Source of the DNA: Calditrichota bacterium | Lineage (GTDB): Bacteria > Calditrichota > Calditrichia > Calditrichales > Calditrichaceae | Assembly (NCBI GenBank): GCA_024278755.1 | Contig: JAJRSO010000042.1 | Span: forward strand, 1-64,000 | Direction: 5' to 3' | DNA length: 64,000 nucleotides | Shown: positions 16,929 through 27,502 of the stretch, piece by piece | Layout of the letters: each line of letters opens with the position of its first letter | Position numbering within the stretch: the stretch's first letter is position 1 | Made by a program: the position numbers and the translations under genes | The notes under the pieces: model-generated | What the model saw: only the letters and a program-made list of their open reading frames with translations | Databases searched by the model: none | Told to the model about the DNA's origin: nothing

Positions 16929-19055
16929 TCAGGCAGATTTTTCCTCGTTGCCCGACTCTGTTTCTTTTTTCTGTTTTAATAAAAAGGCTTTACGACTAAG
17001 GCCGATTTTACCGTCATTACCGATTTTGGTAACGATCAGATCAAGCACATCGCCTTCTTTAACGACGTCTTCCACCTTATTCGTACGTCCGATTTCCAGC
17101 TCGGAAATATGCACCATGCCTTCTTTACCCGGCATAAATTCTACAAAACATCCAAAATCTTTCACCCGTTTTACCGTGCCTTTATAGGCTTTGCCCATTT
17201 CGGGTTCGGCAATCAGGCTCTGAATATAATTACGCGCAAAATCCGCCGCCTGCATATTGGGTGAAGAAATCAGGACGCGTCCTTCATCGTCAATATTGAT
17301 ATCCAGATCCGGTCCGCCTTCTTCGATAATACCGCGGATGGTTTTGCCGCCCGGTCCGATAACCGCGCCGATTTTTGAAACCGGAATTTTGATTTCAATA
17401 ATCCGTGGCGCAAACTCGCTCATTTCCGACTTTGCAGAATCGATGGCCTCGGCCATTTTACCCATAATATGCTTACGTCCTTCTTTGGCCTGCGCCATCG
17501 CCTGAGCCATAATCTCAGACGAAATACCGTCAATTTTTATATCCATCTGAACGGCGGTAATGCCTTTTTCCGTTCCGGCCACTTTAAAATCCATGTCGCC
17601 AAGATGATCTTCGTCACCAAGGATATCGGAAAGAACGGCAATTTTATCACCCTCTTTAATCAATCCCATGGCGATACCGGCCACGGCGCTTTTAGTGGGC
17701 ACTCCGGCGTCCATTAAGGACATAGAACCCGCGCAGACCGTTGCCATCGAAGAAGAACCGTTCGATTCCAACACTTCCGAGACGATGCGGATGGTATAGG
17801 GGAAATCTCCGTTTGCCGGCAGAACCGGTTTTAAAGCGCGCTCGGCCAGATTGCCGTGTCCGATTTCCCGGCGGCTGGTGCCGCGCATCATTTTGGCCTC
17901 ACCGGTACAGAAGGGCGGAAAATTATAATGCAGCATATAGGCTTTTTTGCTTTCGCCTTCAATGGCGTCGATAAACTGCTCATCCGATTTACTGCCAAGG
18001 GTTACCACGCCAAGCGCTTGTGTCTGCCCGCGTGTAAACAGGGCCGAGCCATGCGCCCGCGGCAGCAGATTGGTTTCGCAGGTAATTTCACGGATATCTT
18101 TAGGGCCGCGTCCGTCGAGACGGAGATTTTCGTCGATAATCATGGCCCGAACAATTTTCTTTTCGATGTCGTGCAGAATCGCGCCGATTTGTTTTTCCGA
18201 CTCGGGATATTCTTCCGCAAGCTTTTCAATCACTTCGTCTTTAACCGCTTTTAAGGCTTTGCCGCGGGCTGTTTTTTCCTGAATACGCACGGCTTCTTTA
18301 GTGCCGGCCAGACCGAATGCGTTTACTTTATCTTCAAGACCCTCGGGTAGTATTTTAGCCGGTACGTCCCGTTTGGCTTTATTCACTTCGGCGGCCAGTT
18401 CCTTTTGCAAATCAATTAATTTACGAATGGCGCCATGGGCATGTTCAATCGCCTCGAGAAGCGTTTCTTCCGAGACCTCTTCCGCTTCGCCTTCCACCAT
18501 CATAATGGATTCTTCCGAACCGGCAACCACCAATTCCAGTTCTGCTTCTTTAAGCTGCGAAATGGTAGGATTGATGACAAAAGCGCCGTCAATTTTGCCA
18601 ACGCGAACGGTGGCAATCGGCCCTAAAAAGGGAATGTCCGAAACCATGAGGGCGGCGGAAGCGCCGAATCCGGCAATAACGTCGGCGTCGTTTTCACGAT
18701 CCATCGAAAGCACATTGGCGATAATTTGCGTTTCGGAATTATAATCATCTTCAAATAAAGGCCGTATGGGTCTATCAATCAGGCGGGATGATAGGATTTC
18801 TTTTTCACTGGGACGTCCTTCTCTTTTAAAGAAACCGCCCGGAATTCTTCCTGCCGAATAGGTTTTTTCACGGTATTCCACACTAAGCGGAAACCAGTCA
18901 CGGGTGGTATCTTCTTCGGGAGCGCCCACAACTGTTACCAGCACCATGGTATCGCCGTAGCGAACCAACACGGCGCCGTCGGCCTGTTTGGCCATTTTCC
19001 CGGTTTCGACCGAAAGCGTTCTACCTTCCAGCTCAATTGATTTTTTAATAAACAT
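16929..19055 (-). CDS. pnp: Polyribonucleotide nucleotidyltransferase (PNPase)
   Basis: 708 residues, full length. Two RNase PH domains flank a helical linker; GGFFKREGRPSEKEIL and the FTRGQTQALGVVTLG block are characteristic. A KH domain (KIGAVIGPGGKTIRGI) and an S1 domain (GTVKRVKDFGCFVEF) follow. PNPase degrades RNA 3' to 5' with phosphate and can add tails. The order rpsO then pnp is conserved in many bacteria and fits the long operon here. Confidence 0.97.
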   Translation of the reverse strand: MFIKKSIELEGRTLSVETGKMAKQADGAVLVRYGDTMVLVTVVGAPEEDTTRDWFPLSVEYREKTYSAGRIPGGFFKREGRPSEKEILSSRLIDRPIRPLFEDDYNSETQIIANVLSMDRENDADVIAGFGASAALMVSDIPFLGPIATVRVGKIDGAFVINPTISQLKEAELELVVAGSEESIMMVEGEAEEVSEETLLEAIEHAHGAIRKLIDLQKELAAEVNKAKRDVPAKILPEGLEDKVNAFGLAGTKEAVRIQEKTARGKALKAVKDEVIEKLAEEYPESEKQIGAILHDIEKKIVRAMIIDENLRLDGRGPKDIREITCETNLLPRAHGSALFTRGQTQALGVVTLGSKSDEQFIDAIEGESKKAYMLHYNFPPFCTGEAKMMRGTSRREIGHGNLAERALKPVLPANGDFPYTIRIVSEVLESNGSSSMATVCAGSMSLMDAGVPTKSAVAGIAMGLIKEGDKIAVLSDILGDEDHLGDMDFKVAGTEKGITAVQMDIKIDGISSEIMAQAMAQAKEGRKHIMGKMAEAIDSAKSEMSEFAPRIIEIKIPVSKIGAVIGPGGKTIRGIIEEGGPDLDINIDDEGRVLISSPNMQAADFARNYIQSLIAEPEMGKAYKGTVKRVKDFGCFVEFMPGKEGMVHISELEIGRTNKVEDVVKEGDVLDLIVTKIGNDGKIGLSRKAFLLKQKKETESGNEEKSA

Positions 19056-19079
19056 TTTCCCTCCAGGGATCTACTAATA

Positions 19080-19349
19080 CTATCTTCTTATTCCTAATTC
19101 ACTGATAACTTTACGGTAGCGCATCACATCCACTTTGGTCAGATAGCGTAATAAACGCCGTCTTTGGCCAACCAGTTTTAACAAACCGCGACGGGAATGG
19201 TGATCTTTTTTATGCACTTTTAAATGCTCGGTCAAATATTTGATACGTTCTGTTAAAATTGCAATTTGCACTTCGGTTTTACCAGTATCCTGACCGCTTT
19301 GTCCAAATTTTTCAATCAATGCCGCTTTGTCGTCTTTTGACAATGCCAT
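19080..19349 (-). CDS. rpsO: 30S ribosomal protein S15
   Basis: 89 residues, the standard length, containing the S15 signature with [25 protein letters not shown]15 binds the central domain of 16S rRNA early in small-subunit assembly. A GGAGG-type ribosome-binding site lies upstream. It sits between ribF and pnp in the operon. Confidence 0.97.
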   Translation of the reverse strand: MALSKDDKAALIEKFGQSGQDTGKTEVQIAILTERIKYLTEHLKVHKKDHHSRRGLLKLVGQRRRLLRYLTKVDVMRYRKVISELGIRR

Positions 19350-19363
19350 GATGAATCCTCCAA

Positions 19364-20287
19364 TTATAATTTTAAACTCAATTGTTTGTCGATTTCAAGC
19401 TGCGCCATAAGCGCTTCTTTGCTATCGAATTTCTTTTCGCTGCGAAGGCGTTTTTTAAATTTTATATGTAACTGATCTCCGTAAATATTCCGGTCAAATT
19501 CCAGAATATGCACTTCAATCGTAAACGCATGCCCGGTTTCGAATGTGGGTTTAAATCCGATATTGAGCATTCCTTTATATTTGTTTTTATCGTGAATTAC
19601 ATCTACCGCATAAACGCCGTTTTCCGGAAGCAGTTTGTTTTCATAATCCAGCTTTAGATTTGCCGTTGGAAAATTTAGCGTCCGTCCCCGTTTGGCGCCG
19701 TACACCACCGAACCGCACAGGGCATAACGCCGACCGAGAAACTCAGCGGCCGTGTCGACCCGCCCCTGTTTTAGTAATTCCCGGATACGCGAACTGCTGA
19801 CGATTTCATCGCCGAGTTTAAAAGGTTCCACCTTTTCAGTCGAAAATCCGAATTTACCGCTCAGTTTTTGCAGACGTTCAAAATTGCCTTCCCGGTCTTT
19901 CCCGAAGGAATGATCGTAGCCCACAACCACTTGTTTTGCATCGAGACGTTCCACTAAAATATCACGGATAAAACTATCGTATTTCATTTTGGAAAACGAC
20001 TCGTCAAAAGGGATAATCAGCGCCTGATCCAGGCCGGTTTTTTCGAGCAGCTCCAGTTTTTCCTGCTGCGATGTGAGCAGTTTTACCGGTTGTGTTCCGC
20101 CCCGCACGATTAAACGGGGATGCGGATAAAAGGTTACCATTGTTGTACAAAGACCGTTTTGCGCCGCTGCTTCCATTAGCCTGCTGATAATTTTACGATG
20201 CCCGAGATGTACGCCGTCGAAGGTGCCGATGGTTACGGCACAGGGTTTTTTATCGGTTATCTGATCAAGTCCGCGAAGAACGCGCAT
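19364..20287 (-). CDS. ribF: Bifunctional riboflavin kinase / FAD synthetase
   Basis: 307 residues. The N-terminal FMN adenylyltransferase domain starts with [16 protein letters not shown] and contains [15 protein letters not shown]; the C-terminal riboflavin kinase domain includes [10 protein letters not shown] and GVYAVDV. It converts riboflavin to FMN and FAD. The gene overlaps truB by about 23 bases, the usual arrangement after truB. Confidence 0.96.
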   Translation of the reverse strand: MRVLRGLDQITDKKPCAVTIGTFDGVHLGHRKIISRLMEAAAQNGLCTTMVTFYPHPRLIVRGGTQPVKLLTSQQEKLELLEKTGLDQALIIPFDESFSKMKYDSFIRDILVERLDAKQVVVGYDHSFGKDREGNFERLQKLSGKFGFSTEKVEPFKLGDEIVSSSRIRELLKQGRVDTAAEFLGRRYALCGSVVYGAKRGRTLNFPTANLKLDYENKLLPENGVYAVDVIHDKNKYKGMLNIGFKPTFETGHAFTIEVHILEFDRNIYGDQLHIKFKKRLRSEKKFDSKEALMAQLEIDKQLSLKL

Positions 20288-20990
20288 CCCATTCCTTAAA
20301 CGTTTTTATAAATTCCGAAACGGTAAAACTATCGTCGATTCGGTAATCGCCTACAGCGGTTCGTTTCAGTTCATTAAGAGTTGCTCCCGTTTCCAGACTC
20401 TGGCCTAAATCGTGCGCCCAGGCCCGTATATAAGTCCCCTTCGAAACGTTTAAATCCACCGTTAACAGCGGATTTTCCCAATTCAGGATTCGGGCGTAAT
20501 AAACCTGAACCGGTTGTGGCGGACGCTGCACCTCAATATTTTTACGGGCCAGTTTATACAGACGTACGCCATTTACTTTTTTTGCCGAATACATGGGCGG
20601 CACCTGCATTAACTCTCCCGTTAACGCCGAGACCGCTTGTTCTATTTCTTCAATCTGCAAATGTTCCGCAGAGGCGTCTTTCAGTACGGTTCCGGTACGA
20701 TCAAAGGAATCGGTTACTACGCCGAATCGAATTACAGCCCGATAGCGTTTAGAAAAACCAGTTATTTCATTTAGCGCTTTGGTACCTTTTCCAAAACCCA
20801 AGAGCATCAGTCCGGTTGCAAACGGATCCAAGGTTCCGCCGTGCCCGGCTTTTTTTATTCGTACGACATTGCGCAATTTTTTAACCAGGTCAAACGAACT
20901 CCAGCCGCTTTCTTTATTAATCAAACCGACAAAACCGGATGAAAAATCAACCGTTAAAAAATCAGTTTTGTTCGTTAGAACCGGAACCAT
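20265..20990 (-). CDS. truB: tRNA pseudouridine(55) synthase
   Basis: About 241 residues. The catalytic Asp lies in GHGGTLDPFATGLM; the N-terminal GLINKESGWSSFDLVKKL and the later QVPPMYSAKKVNGVRLY are family signatures. TruB makes pseudouridine 55 in the T-arm of tRNA. I prefer the ATG at 20990 to a TTG two codons earlier. It overlaps the end of rbfA and the start of ribF, implying coupled translation. Confidence 0.95.
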   Translation of the reverse strand: MVPVLTNKTDFLTVDFSSGFVGLINKESGWSSFDLVKKLRNVVRIKKAGHGGTLDPFATGLMLLGFGKGTKALNEITGFSKRYRAVIRFGVVTDSFDRTGTVLKDASAEHLQIEEIEQAVSALTGELMQVPPMYSAKKVNGVRLYKLARKNIEVQRPPQPVQVYYARILNWENPLLTVDLNVSKGTYIRAWAHDLGQSLETGATLNELKRTAVGDYRIDDSFTVSEFIKTFKEWDARSSRT

Positions 20991-21330
20991 TTTCAATTTT
21001 CTTCAAGAGCATTTCGATGCGTAGCGCATTTTCCAGCGTATCATCATAAAAAAAACGAAGGTCCGGCAGCCAGCGCGAGGCCACGGCCGGTTTCAGTTCG
21101 TTTTTAATAAACGACTTGGAATTTTTAAGCGCCAGAGCGGTTTTCTCTTTTTGTTCATCGCCGCCCATAACCGTGTAATAAACCGAAGCCAATCGCAAAT
21201 CGGGCGACATTTTCACTTTTGTAACCGTAATGAATCCTTTGCGGGGATCGGTTACCTTAAACTCTAAAATTTCACTCACCGCCCGTTTAATGGAATCGGC
21301 GTATTTTTTTATTCTTCTGCTATCAGCCAT
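20962..21330 (-). CDS. rbfA: Ribosome-binding factor A
   Basis: 122 residues with the RbfA fold: RRIKKYADSIKRAVSEIL at the start, TDPRKGFITVTKVKMSPDL and the strand-rich DLRLASVYYTV segment. RbfA assists late 30S maturation and 16S 5'-end processing. The ATG overlaps the stop of the DUF503 gene by one base, so the two are coupled. Confidence 0.95.
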   Translation of the reverse strand: MADSRRIKKYADSIKRAVSEILEFKVTDPRKGFITVTKVKMSPDLRLASVYYTVMGGDEQKEKTALALKNSKSFIKNELKPAVASRWLPDLRFFYDDTLENALRIEMLLKKIENGSGSNEQN

Positions 21331-21611
21331 TATCTGAATTCAAAATTAAATTGTACGATTTCAAAGGCCGGTTCATTATCCAGCCAGGTAAATATTTTAT
21401 TCAGCGCTTCCTGTGCAAATTTTTCTTTTTCGGCAACCAGGGCAAACCCCAGCAGAGCGCGCTGCCATTTATCCTGATAGCCGGTTTCCGCAACCGAAAC
21501 ATTATATTTTTTATGCGCCCGGTCTTTAAGCGATTTTAAAACCATCCGTTTTTCTTTAAGGGATGCGCTGCCGGGGATATAAATTTCGATGCTGAGTAAT
21601 CCGACTATCAT
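21330..21611 (-). CDS. DUF503 (YlxP-like) protein
   Basis: 93 residues of the DUF503 family: VGLLSIEIYIPGSASLKEKRMVLKSL, then KYNVSVAETGYQDKWQRALLG. The family is found between infB and rbfA in many bacteria and has been linked to ribosome maturation, as the position here suggests. The biochemical role is not settled. Confidence 0.93.
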   Translation of the reverse strand: MIVGLLSIEIYIPGSASLKEKRMVLKSLKDRAHKKYNVSVAETGYQDKWQRALLGFALVAEKEKFAQEALNKIFTWLDNEPAFEIVQFNFEFR

Positions 21612-21685
21612 TTTATTATCAAACTTAATGTATAAACCGCCTCTTATCCGTAACCGATATAAAGCGGCACAGCCCTACGCCGCTT

Positions 21686-24337
21686 TTAATCCAGCTTGCG
21701 GGCTGTTTCCGTAATTTCAAAGGACTCGATGATATCGCCAACCTTTAAATCGTTGTAGTTTTCAATCTGAATACCGCACTCAAAACCTGTGGCCACTTCA
21801 CGCACATCGTCTTTAAAACGTTTAAGCGATGAAATCTTTCCGGTATAAACACTCACATCGTCACGTACGATTCGGATTTTATTGTTTCTTAGAATTTTAC
21901 CGTTAATCACATGGCATCCGGCAATAGTTCCGATACGGGAGATTTTAAAGGTTTCACGCACTTCAGCCTGTCCGACCACCACCTCATCGATACTGGGTTT
22001 CAGCATTCCTTCGAGCGCCAGTTTTAAATCGTTAATGGCGTCATAAATAACATTGTAAAGCCGGATTTCCACTTTTTCTTTTTCGGCCAGGTCGCGCGCT
22101 TTGGCGTTAGCCCGAATCTGAAAACCGACAATTACCGCGCCGGAAGCGGAGGCCAACAGTACATCCGATTCGGAAATAGGGCCAACCGCTTTACGGATGA
22201 TTTGGATTTCCACTTCGTCCGTATTCAAATTAATCAGGGCATCGGCCAGCGCTTCGGCCGAACCGTCTACGTCGGCTTTTACCATTACCGGTAACGTGGT
22301 AACCTCACCGAGTTTAATGCGTTCCGAAATTTGGTCCAGGGTTACCATTTTAACCTGTTTACTGTCCTGTTCCCGTTTGAGTTGCTGCCGTTTGGAACTA
22401 ATCATACGGGTTGCCTTTTCATCGGCCAAAACAACAAATTTGTCACCCGCCTGCGGTACGCCTTCGAACCCGGTCACCAGTGCAGGCTGAGAAGGTCCGA
22501 TAGACTTAACACGTTTTTCATCCTCATCGGATATGGCCCGAACCTTACCGTAATTATGTCCGGCAATAAAATTATCGCCCACATGTAGCGTTCCTTTTTG
22601 CACCAATACCGTGGCGATAGCGCCCCGGCCTTTATCGAGACGTGATTCGACAACCACACCCTGTGCCATACGGTCCGGATTTGCTTTTAAATCGAGTAGC
22701 TCCGCTTCGAGCAACAGTTTTTCGAGCAGAGCGGGAATTCCTTGTCCTGTTTTGGCCGAAATTTCGGAGGACTGGTACGAACCGCCCCACTCTTCCACCA
22801 GTACGTCACGGTCGGCAAGCTGCTGCCGGATACGCTCCGGATTGGCGCCCGGCTTATCAATTTTGTTTATGGCGATTACAATCTTTACACCGGCGGCTTT
22901 GGCATGATCCAGCGCTTCGTCGGTTTGCGGCATCACCGCATCATCGGCGGCAATGATTAAAATAACGATATCGGTTGCCTGGGCGCCGCGGGCGCGCATG
23001 GCGGTAAACGCGGCATGGCCGGGCGTATCGAGGAAGGTTATCTTCTTTCCGTTGTATTCTACTTCATAGGCGCCGATATGCTGTGTAATGCCACCGGCCT
23101 CCCCATCCACAATACGGCTTTTTCGCAGATAATCGAGCAGCGATGTTTTTCCATGGTCCACATGTCCCATAATCGTAACAATGGGCGCGCGAGGAACCAT
23201 TTTGCTTTCATCTTCCGCTTCCTCTTCGAGTTCTTCTTCTATAAATTCTTCGGCAACCGCTTCTTCAATTTTATAATCGTATTCTTCGGCAAGAAGAGTA
23301 ATCGTATCAATATCGAGACGTTGATTAATGGAGACCACCAGACCAAGCTGTAAACACTTGGTAATAATTTCGGAAACCGAAACGTCCATCAGGTTGGCTA
23401 AATCGTTAGCCGAAATAAACTCGGTAACGGTGATCACTTTTTCTTCAATCACTTCGCCGCTCTCTGTTTTAACTTTACGTCTTTTCGGTTTCTTACCCCT
23501 GGTTTCAATACTCGCCAGGGTTTTTTTGATTGTATTTTCAACCTCTTTCTGGTCTACCTTGCTTTTCTTCTGTTTCTTCTGTTTCTTCTTTCTGCCCATA
23601 GGCGCCTGACCGTCAGGAAAAGCGATATCTCCCAAACGAACGCCGTGGCGGGTTCCCTTATCCTTACGGATCATATCCATAGCCTTACGGCGTTTTTTCT
23701 CTTTTTCCGAGACAACCGAACCTGGCTTGCTGGGTTTTTTACGATCTTTTGCTTTCAGTTTTTTCGCTTTTTTACTTTCGTCGACAGGAGCGTCTTTAAT
23801 GGGGGCAGGCGCTGGTTTTTCTTCGACCTTTTTTCCCTCCGGAACAGGCGTTTCTTTTTCAGCAATCTTAATTTCCGCTTCCGGTTCCGTAACCGCTTCT
23901 TTATCCGGAGCCTCTTCCACCTCGGCAACCGCTTCCGGTACAACTTCTTCCGCCTTTTTCTTGCGGCCGGTACGTTTCTTTTTAACCGGTTTCACATCGT
24001 CACCGCGAGCAATAGCCTCGGCGCCCTTTTCGATGGAGGCCTTTATTGCCTGAAGGTAGGAAGAATCTTCCTCGGGAGTTGCTTCGTCGGCAACCTTTTC
24101 CGACTCTGCGGTTTCTGTGGATTTGTCGTTTTTACGTTTACGCAGCGCTTCGGCTTTTTCTTTATCTGTAGAGAAGCGATCCAAGATTTCCACATAGACA
24201 TCTTCTGTCACGGCGCCGTTTGGCCCGGAACCGGTGATTTTAAGATTTTTCTGTTTCAGGAATTCAAAAATTGTATCCTGACCAAGATTCAGTTCTTTAC
24301 ATATTTTAAAAATTTTGTACTTCTTACCTGCCGCCAT
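21686..24337 (-). CDS. infB: Translation initiation factor IF-2
   Basis: 883 residues. A basic and acidic, low-complexity N-terminal extension (about 60-370, rich in Lys, Glu, Ala and Pro) precedes the conserved core. GTPase motifs are [24 protein letters not shown] and NKIDKPGAN, followed by the beta-barrel and initiator-tRNA-binding domains. IF-2 brings fMet-tRNA to the 30S subunit. The N-terminal IF2N-like helix ([21 protein letters not shown]) is present. It follows nusA by 34 bases. Confidence 0.97.
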   Translation of the reverse strand: MAAGKKYKIFKICKELNLGQDTIFEFLKQKNLKITGSGPNGAVTEDVYVEILDRFSTDKEKAEALRKRKNDKSTETAESEKVADEATPEEDSSYLQAIKASIEKGAEAIARGDDVKPVKKKRTGRKKKAEEVVPEAVAEVEEAPDKEAVTEPEAEIKIAEKETPVPEGKKVEEKPAPAPIKDAPVDESKKAKKLKAKDRKKPSKPGSVVSEKEKKRRKAMDMIRKDKGTRHGVRLGDIAFPDGQAPMGRKKKQKKQKKSKVDQKEVENTIKKTLASIETRGKKPKRRKVKTESGEVIEEKVITVTEFISANDLANLMDVSVSEIITKCLQLGLVVSINQRLDIDTITLLAEEYDYKIEEAVAEEFIEEELEEEAEDESKMVPRAPIVTIMGHVDHGKTSLLDYLRKSRIVDGEAGGITQHIGAYEVEYNGKKITFLDTPGHAAFTAMRARGAQATDIVILIIAADDAVMPQTDEALDHAKAAGVKIVIAINKIDKPGANPERIRQQLADRDVLVEEWGGSYQSSEISAKTGQGIPALLEKLLLEAELLDLKANPDRMAQGVVVESRLDKGRGAIATVLVQKGTLHVGDNFIAGHNYGKVRAISDEDEKRVKSIGPSQPALVTGFEGVPQAGDKFVVLADEKATRMISSKRQQLKREQDSKQVKMVTLDQISERIKLGEVTTLPVMVKADVDGSAEALADALINLNTDEVEIQIIRKAVGPISESDVLLASASGAVIVGFQIRANAKARDLAEKEKVEIRLYNVIYDAINDLKLALEGMLKPSIDEVVVGQAEVRETFKISRIGTIAGCHVINGKILRNNKIRIVRDDVSVYTGKISSLKRFKDDVREVATGFECGIQIENYNDLKVGDIIESFEITETARKLD

Positions 24338-24371
24338 TTATACTCCAAATAGATACGTTCAGAATAAAAAA

Positions 24372-25634
24372 CTATTCCTCATCATTCTCTTCTGTGTTTT
24401 CTTCTTTAGACGCCGCCTTTACCGCGTCCCATATTTTTTCGGCAGACTTCGCGCCAATACCTTTTAATTCCAGCAGCCCTTCTATTCCCATATCCACAAT
24501 TTCGTCTTCGTACAGAATATCTGCGTCTAAAAGTTTTGCTTTAAGATTATCAGGAATACCTTCTATCTCTTCCACGGGAACCGATACTTTTGTACTTTCC
24601 TGTTCATATTCGGATACCTTAATTGGCTCAATCTGATAACCGGTTAACTGCGAAGCCAAACGTAAGTTTTGTCCGTTACGGCCAATGGCCAGAGACATCT
24701 TATCATCTTCTACAATAACAACGGCCATTTTTTCTTCTTCGTTTACAATTACCTTAATCGGCTTCACCGGCGCCATCGCGCGTGAGATATAGAGTTCCGG
24801 TTCGGTGGCATAACTGATAATATCAATTTTTTCATTATTCAGTTAACGCACAACCGCCTGAATACGCACCCCTTTCATTCCCACACAGGCGCCCACAGGA
24901 TCTATCCGGCGGTCGATGGACTGTACGGCAATTTTCGAGCGGTCGCCGGCTTCGCGCACCACCTCTTTTATTTCAACAATCCCGTCGTATATTTCGGGCA
25001 CTTCCAGCTCAAACAGACGAATTAAAAATTGTTTATCGGCGCGGCTTACGATAATTTCCGGGCCTTTTCCCTGGCTGCTTACCTCTTTTACCAGACAGCG
25101 CACCGTATCGCCGCGGCGTAGACGCTCGTTATAAATCTGTTCTTCGCGGGGTAAGAACACTTCGGTTTTATCCTGATTAATGTAAATACCGCGTTTATGG
25201 ATCTGATGGATATCTCCGATAATGATTTCTCCGATACGTCCCTGATATTCTTCCACCAAACGCTCACGTTCAAAATCACGGATTTTCTGATTCAGGTTCT
25301 GTTTCGCCGTTACAATCAGGCGACGACCAAACGCCATGGGATCGAGCACTTCCACGATTTCTTCACCCACTTCAGCATCTCCATCAATTTTCAGAGCATC
25401 TTCCAATGTAATTTCCGCAACCGGGTCTTCTACGTTTTCCACGACCATTTTTTCCTGAAAGATTTCGATATCGCCCTTATCGATATTTACGATTACATCA
25501 AAATTTTCATCCGTTCCGTATTTTTTTACAATCAGTGACCGAAATATATTTTCGAGAATATCCCGCAAATTTTCTTTGCCGATTCGTTTGTCTTTTGCAA
25601 TTTGAGTGATAGCTTCAATAATTTCGCTATTCAT
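24372..25634 (-). CDS. nusA: Transcription factor NusA, frame interrupted by an in-frame TAA
   Basis: A continuous 420-codon NusA frame broken only by TAA at 24843-24845 (codon 264). The N-terminal RNA-polymerase-binding domain, S1 domain and the start of KH1 (DPVGACVGMKGVRIQAVVR) precede it. In the same frame LNNEKIDIISYATEPELYISRAM follows in full agreement with KH1, then KH2 (MSLAIGRNGQNLRLAS) and a C-terminal helix-hairpin-helix (LLELKGIGAKSAEKIW). The family normally has Glu where the stop lies, one base change away (GAA). No ribosome-binding site supports a separate C-terminal gene at 24776. NusA is usually essential, so sequence error or readthrough must be considered. It lies between rimP and infB as usual. 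Confidence 0.92.
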
Positions 25635-25658
25635 AATTATCCTGCTGCCTCCAAAAGG

Positions 25659-26108
25659 TTACCATTGAAGTTTTATTTTGGCCCGGGTAATCCCGGTGCG
25701 GAGAATGCTGATTTTTTCCCCTTTGATTTCAATTTCTATCGTATCGGCGTCCCAGCCGGTAAGCTTACCTGCTATTTCTTTTGCCGTTTCTTCTTCCGTA
25801 TAACGAACCTTGAGCGTCCGGCCAATATTTTTCTGAAATTCCCAGTCTTCGGTAAGCGGGCGATCCAATCCGGGAGAAGAAACATTTAAACGGTATTTCA
25901 TACGGTAGGCGTCATCCATATCCAGTTCATCCTGAATCAGCCGGGCCAGTTTGGTGCACTGCCCTAGGGTAATTCCCTTTTCACTGTCTGCAAACACATT
26001 AATTTCGAGATTGCGCTGCGATCCCTGAACCTGTAGATCCACCAGCCGCAGTTCCATCTCCCGGCAGAGCGGATTAACAATATTTTTTATCTTTTCCGTA
26101 ATTTGCAT
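25659..26108 (-). CDS. rimP: Ribosome maturation factor RimP
   Basis: 149 residues with family features: MELRLVDLQVQGSQRNLEINVFAD in the N-terminal domain, YRLNVSSPGLDRPLTEDWEFQKNIGR and a C-terminal SH3-like domain. RimP acts in 30S assembly. It is the first gene of the rimP-nusA-infB operon. The ATG lies just after a terminator-like hairpin, with AAGG between hairpin and start codon. Confidence 0.94.
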   Translation of the reverse strand: MQITEKIKNIVNPLCREMELRLVDLQVQGSQRNLEINVFADSEKGITLGQCTKLARLIQDELDMDDAYRMKYRLNVSSPGLDRPLTEDWEFQKNIGRTLKVRYTEEETAKEIAGKLTGWDADTIEIEIKGEKISILRTGITRAKIKLQW

Positions 26109-26124
26109 AAATGCCCTTATAACA

Positions 26125-26153
26125 AAAAAGTGGGTTCCTGAGGACCCACTTTT
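26125..26153 (-). terminator. Intrinsic terminator in the rimP leader / end of the surface-polymer operon
   Basis: AGTGGGT (26129-26135) pairs with ACCCACT (26144-26150), with an extra CC/GG pair in the loop. Read on the minus strand, a T6 tract follows at once. It lies 17 bases before the rimP start codon and about 50 bases after the permease stop. It can end the upstream operon and also sits downstream of the candidate rimP promoter, so it may act as an attenuator. Confidence 0.8.
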
Positions 26154-26168
26154 ACCGTACAGCTGTTG

Positions 26169-26197
26169 AATATAATGCTATTAATATATATATGCAA
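26169..26197 (-). promoter_or_regulatory. Candidate sigma70 promoter for the rimP-nusA-infB operon
   Basis: On the minus strand TTGCAT (26192-26197) and TATATT (26169-26174) are separated by exactly 17 bases in a very AT-rich stretch. The expected start point, around 26161, is just upstream of the leader hairpin at 26125-26153, giving a leader of roughly 50 nucleotides. This is sequence resemblance only. Confidence 0.45.
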
Positions 26198-26203
26198 ATA
26201 TAC

Positions 26204-27502
26204 TTATACACTTCTCCTCCGCTGCCAAAGATAGACCGGAAGAGAGGGCGAAAGGATTAAGAGTCCGCTTAGTGTCGCGAACAATTGTGTTCGTAAAATA
26301 GTACTTAAAATAAGCAGGCACATGGCGCTGTAAATTATGGTTCCGCCCCACAATAAAACCCTGTATTTCCCCTCTTCCCGCCATAGGAGTTTTATGGCAA
26401 TTCCGGCGGTTAAAACAGAAAAGAATAAGATAACCGCCACCACCATGGTCAGTAACTGATCAAAAGTGCCCGAAAGCAAAAGCAAAACCGTCCACCCTCC
26501 CTGTACCCAGAGAGCCGTCGAAGGCGTTTTGTATTTTTTATGTTCATTCCGAAGTTTTTTCCAAAGATATCCGTCCGCGGCCATTACCTGATAAATACGC
26601 GGGCCCGAGAGTACGGTGGAATTCATACTGCTTAAAATGGCGATCAGGATCATCGCCGAGGTCAACCCGGCAGCGCCGGCGCCCCAAAGCTTTTGAGCCG
26701 TTAACGCCGCTACGTTAATTTGACCGGCAGCTTCGGACGTAGACAAAACACTTAAAAAAATATAATTAATCCCCATATACAGAAGCGCCGTTAGTACAAC
26801 GCCGGCGCCCAGCGCCAGCGGAATATTTTTTTTAGGATTATGGACTTCTTCGGCTATGTACACAACGGTGGTCCAACCCATATAGGTAAACAGCACGGCC
26901 GCCAGGGCCGATAGAAACGGAGCAAATGCCTCCGTGTGCGTAATACGTTCTGCCGGAAGAAGATGCCGCGCCCCGGAAAAATAACCGGCAATAATAAAAC
27001 CGGTAATCAGCAAAAAAATAAGCAGGGTCAACGCAATTTGGGTTTTTCCGCCCGATCGAATACCCAAAACATTGATAACGGTAAAAAGCAGGACAAAAAG
27101 AATTGCTGAAATTGTAATGCCGTCCACAAGCAGAACGGTGTCGTTTAAATGTAAAAACGGTACAAGAACATTTAAATAAGAGGCTGCGCCGATAGCCAGG
27201 GCGGCAATGGAACCGGTATAGGTGACAAACAACCCGGACCAGCCAAACAAAAACGGGAAATAGGCGGGTAAATATTTTTTAAGGTACTGGTAGTCTCCCC
27301 CGCTATACGGCATTTTATATGCCAAATATCCGTACACCGTCGCACCGCCAAGCGCATACAGAGCGCCGGCCGCCCACACCCATAAAACTGTTTGCGGATC
27401 GCCGATACGTGCGGCCGTGTAGCCGGTGGTGGTAAAAATACCAACTCCGATAATATTGCCCACAACGAGAGACAACGTTGTCCAAAAACCGATTTTTTTC
27501 AT
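26204..27502 (-). CDS. APC-family amino acid permease
   Basis: 432 residues, strongly hydrophobic with about 12 membrane segments. TM1 carries VVGNIIGVGIFTTTGY, the substrate-binding loop motif of amino acid-polyamine-organocation transporters, followed by a proline-rich SGGDYQYLKKYLP region. It most likely imports amino acids by proton or sodium symport; the substrate cannot be assigned. The start overlaps the stop of the DUF554 gene by one base, so it is the last gene of the polymer operon, ended by the hairpin at 26125-26153. Confidence 0.88.
   Translation of the reverse strand: MKKIGFWTTLSLVVGNIIGVGIFTTTGYTAARIGDPQTVLWVWAAGALYALGGATVYGYLAYKMPYSGGDYQYLKKYLPAYFPFLFGWSGLFVTYTGSIAALAIGAASYLNVLVPFLHLNDTVLLVDGITISAILFVLLFTVINVLGIRSGGKTQIALTLLIFLLITGFIIAGYFSGARHLLPAERITHTEAFAPFLSALAAVLFTYMGWTTVVYIAEEVHNPKKNIPLALGAGVVLTALLYMGINYIFLSVLSTSEAAGQINVAALTAQKLWGAGAAGLTSAMILIAILSSMNSTVLSGPRIYQVMAADGYLWKKLRNEHKKYKTPSTALWVQGGWTVLLLLSGTFDQLLTMVVAVILFFSVLTAGIAIKLLWREEGKYRVLLWGGTIIYSAMCLLILSTILRTQLFATLSGLLILSPSLPVYLWQRRRSV

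Noticed and set aside
24372-24776. The nusA C-terminal part as an independent gene
   Set aside because: The homologous frame starts well before this ATG, directly after the TAA, and no ribosome-binding site supports a new start.
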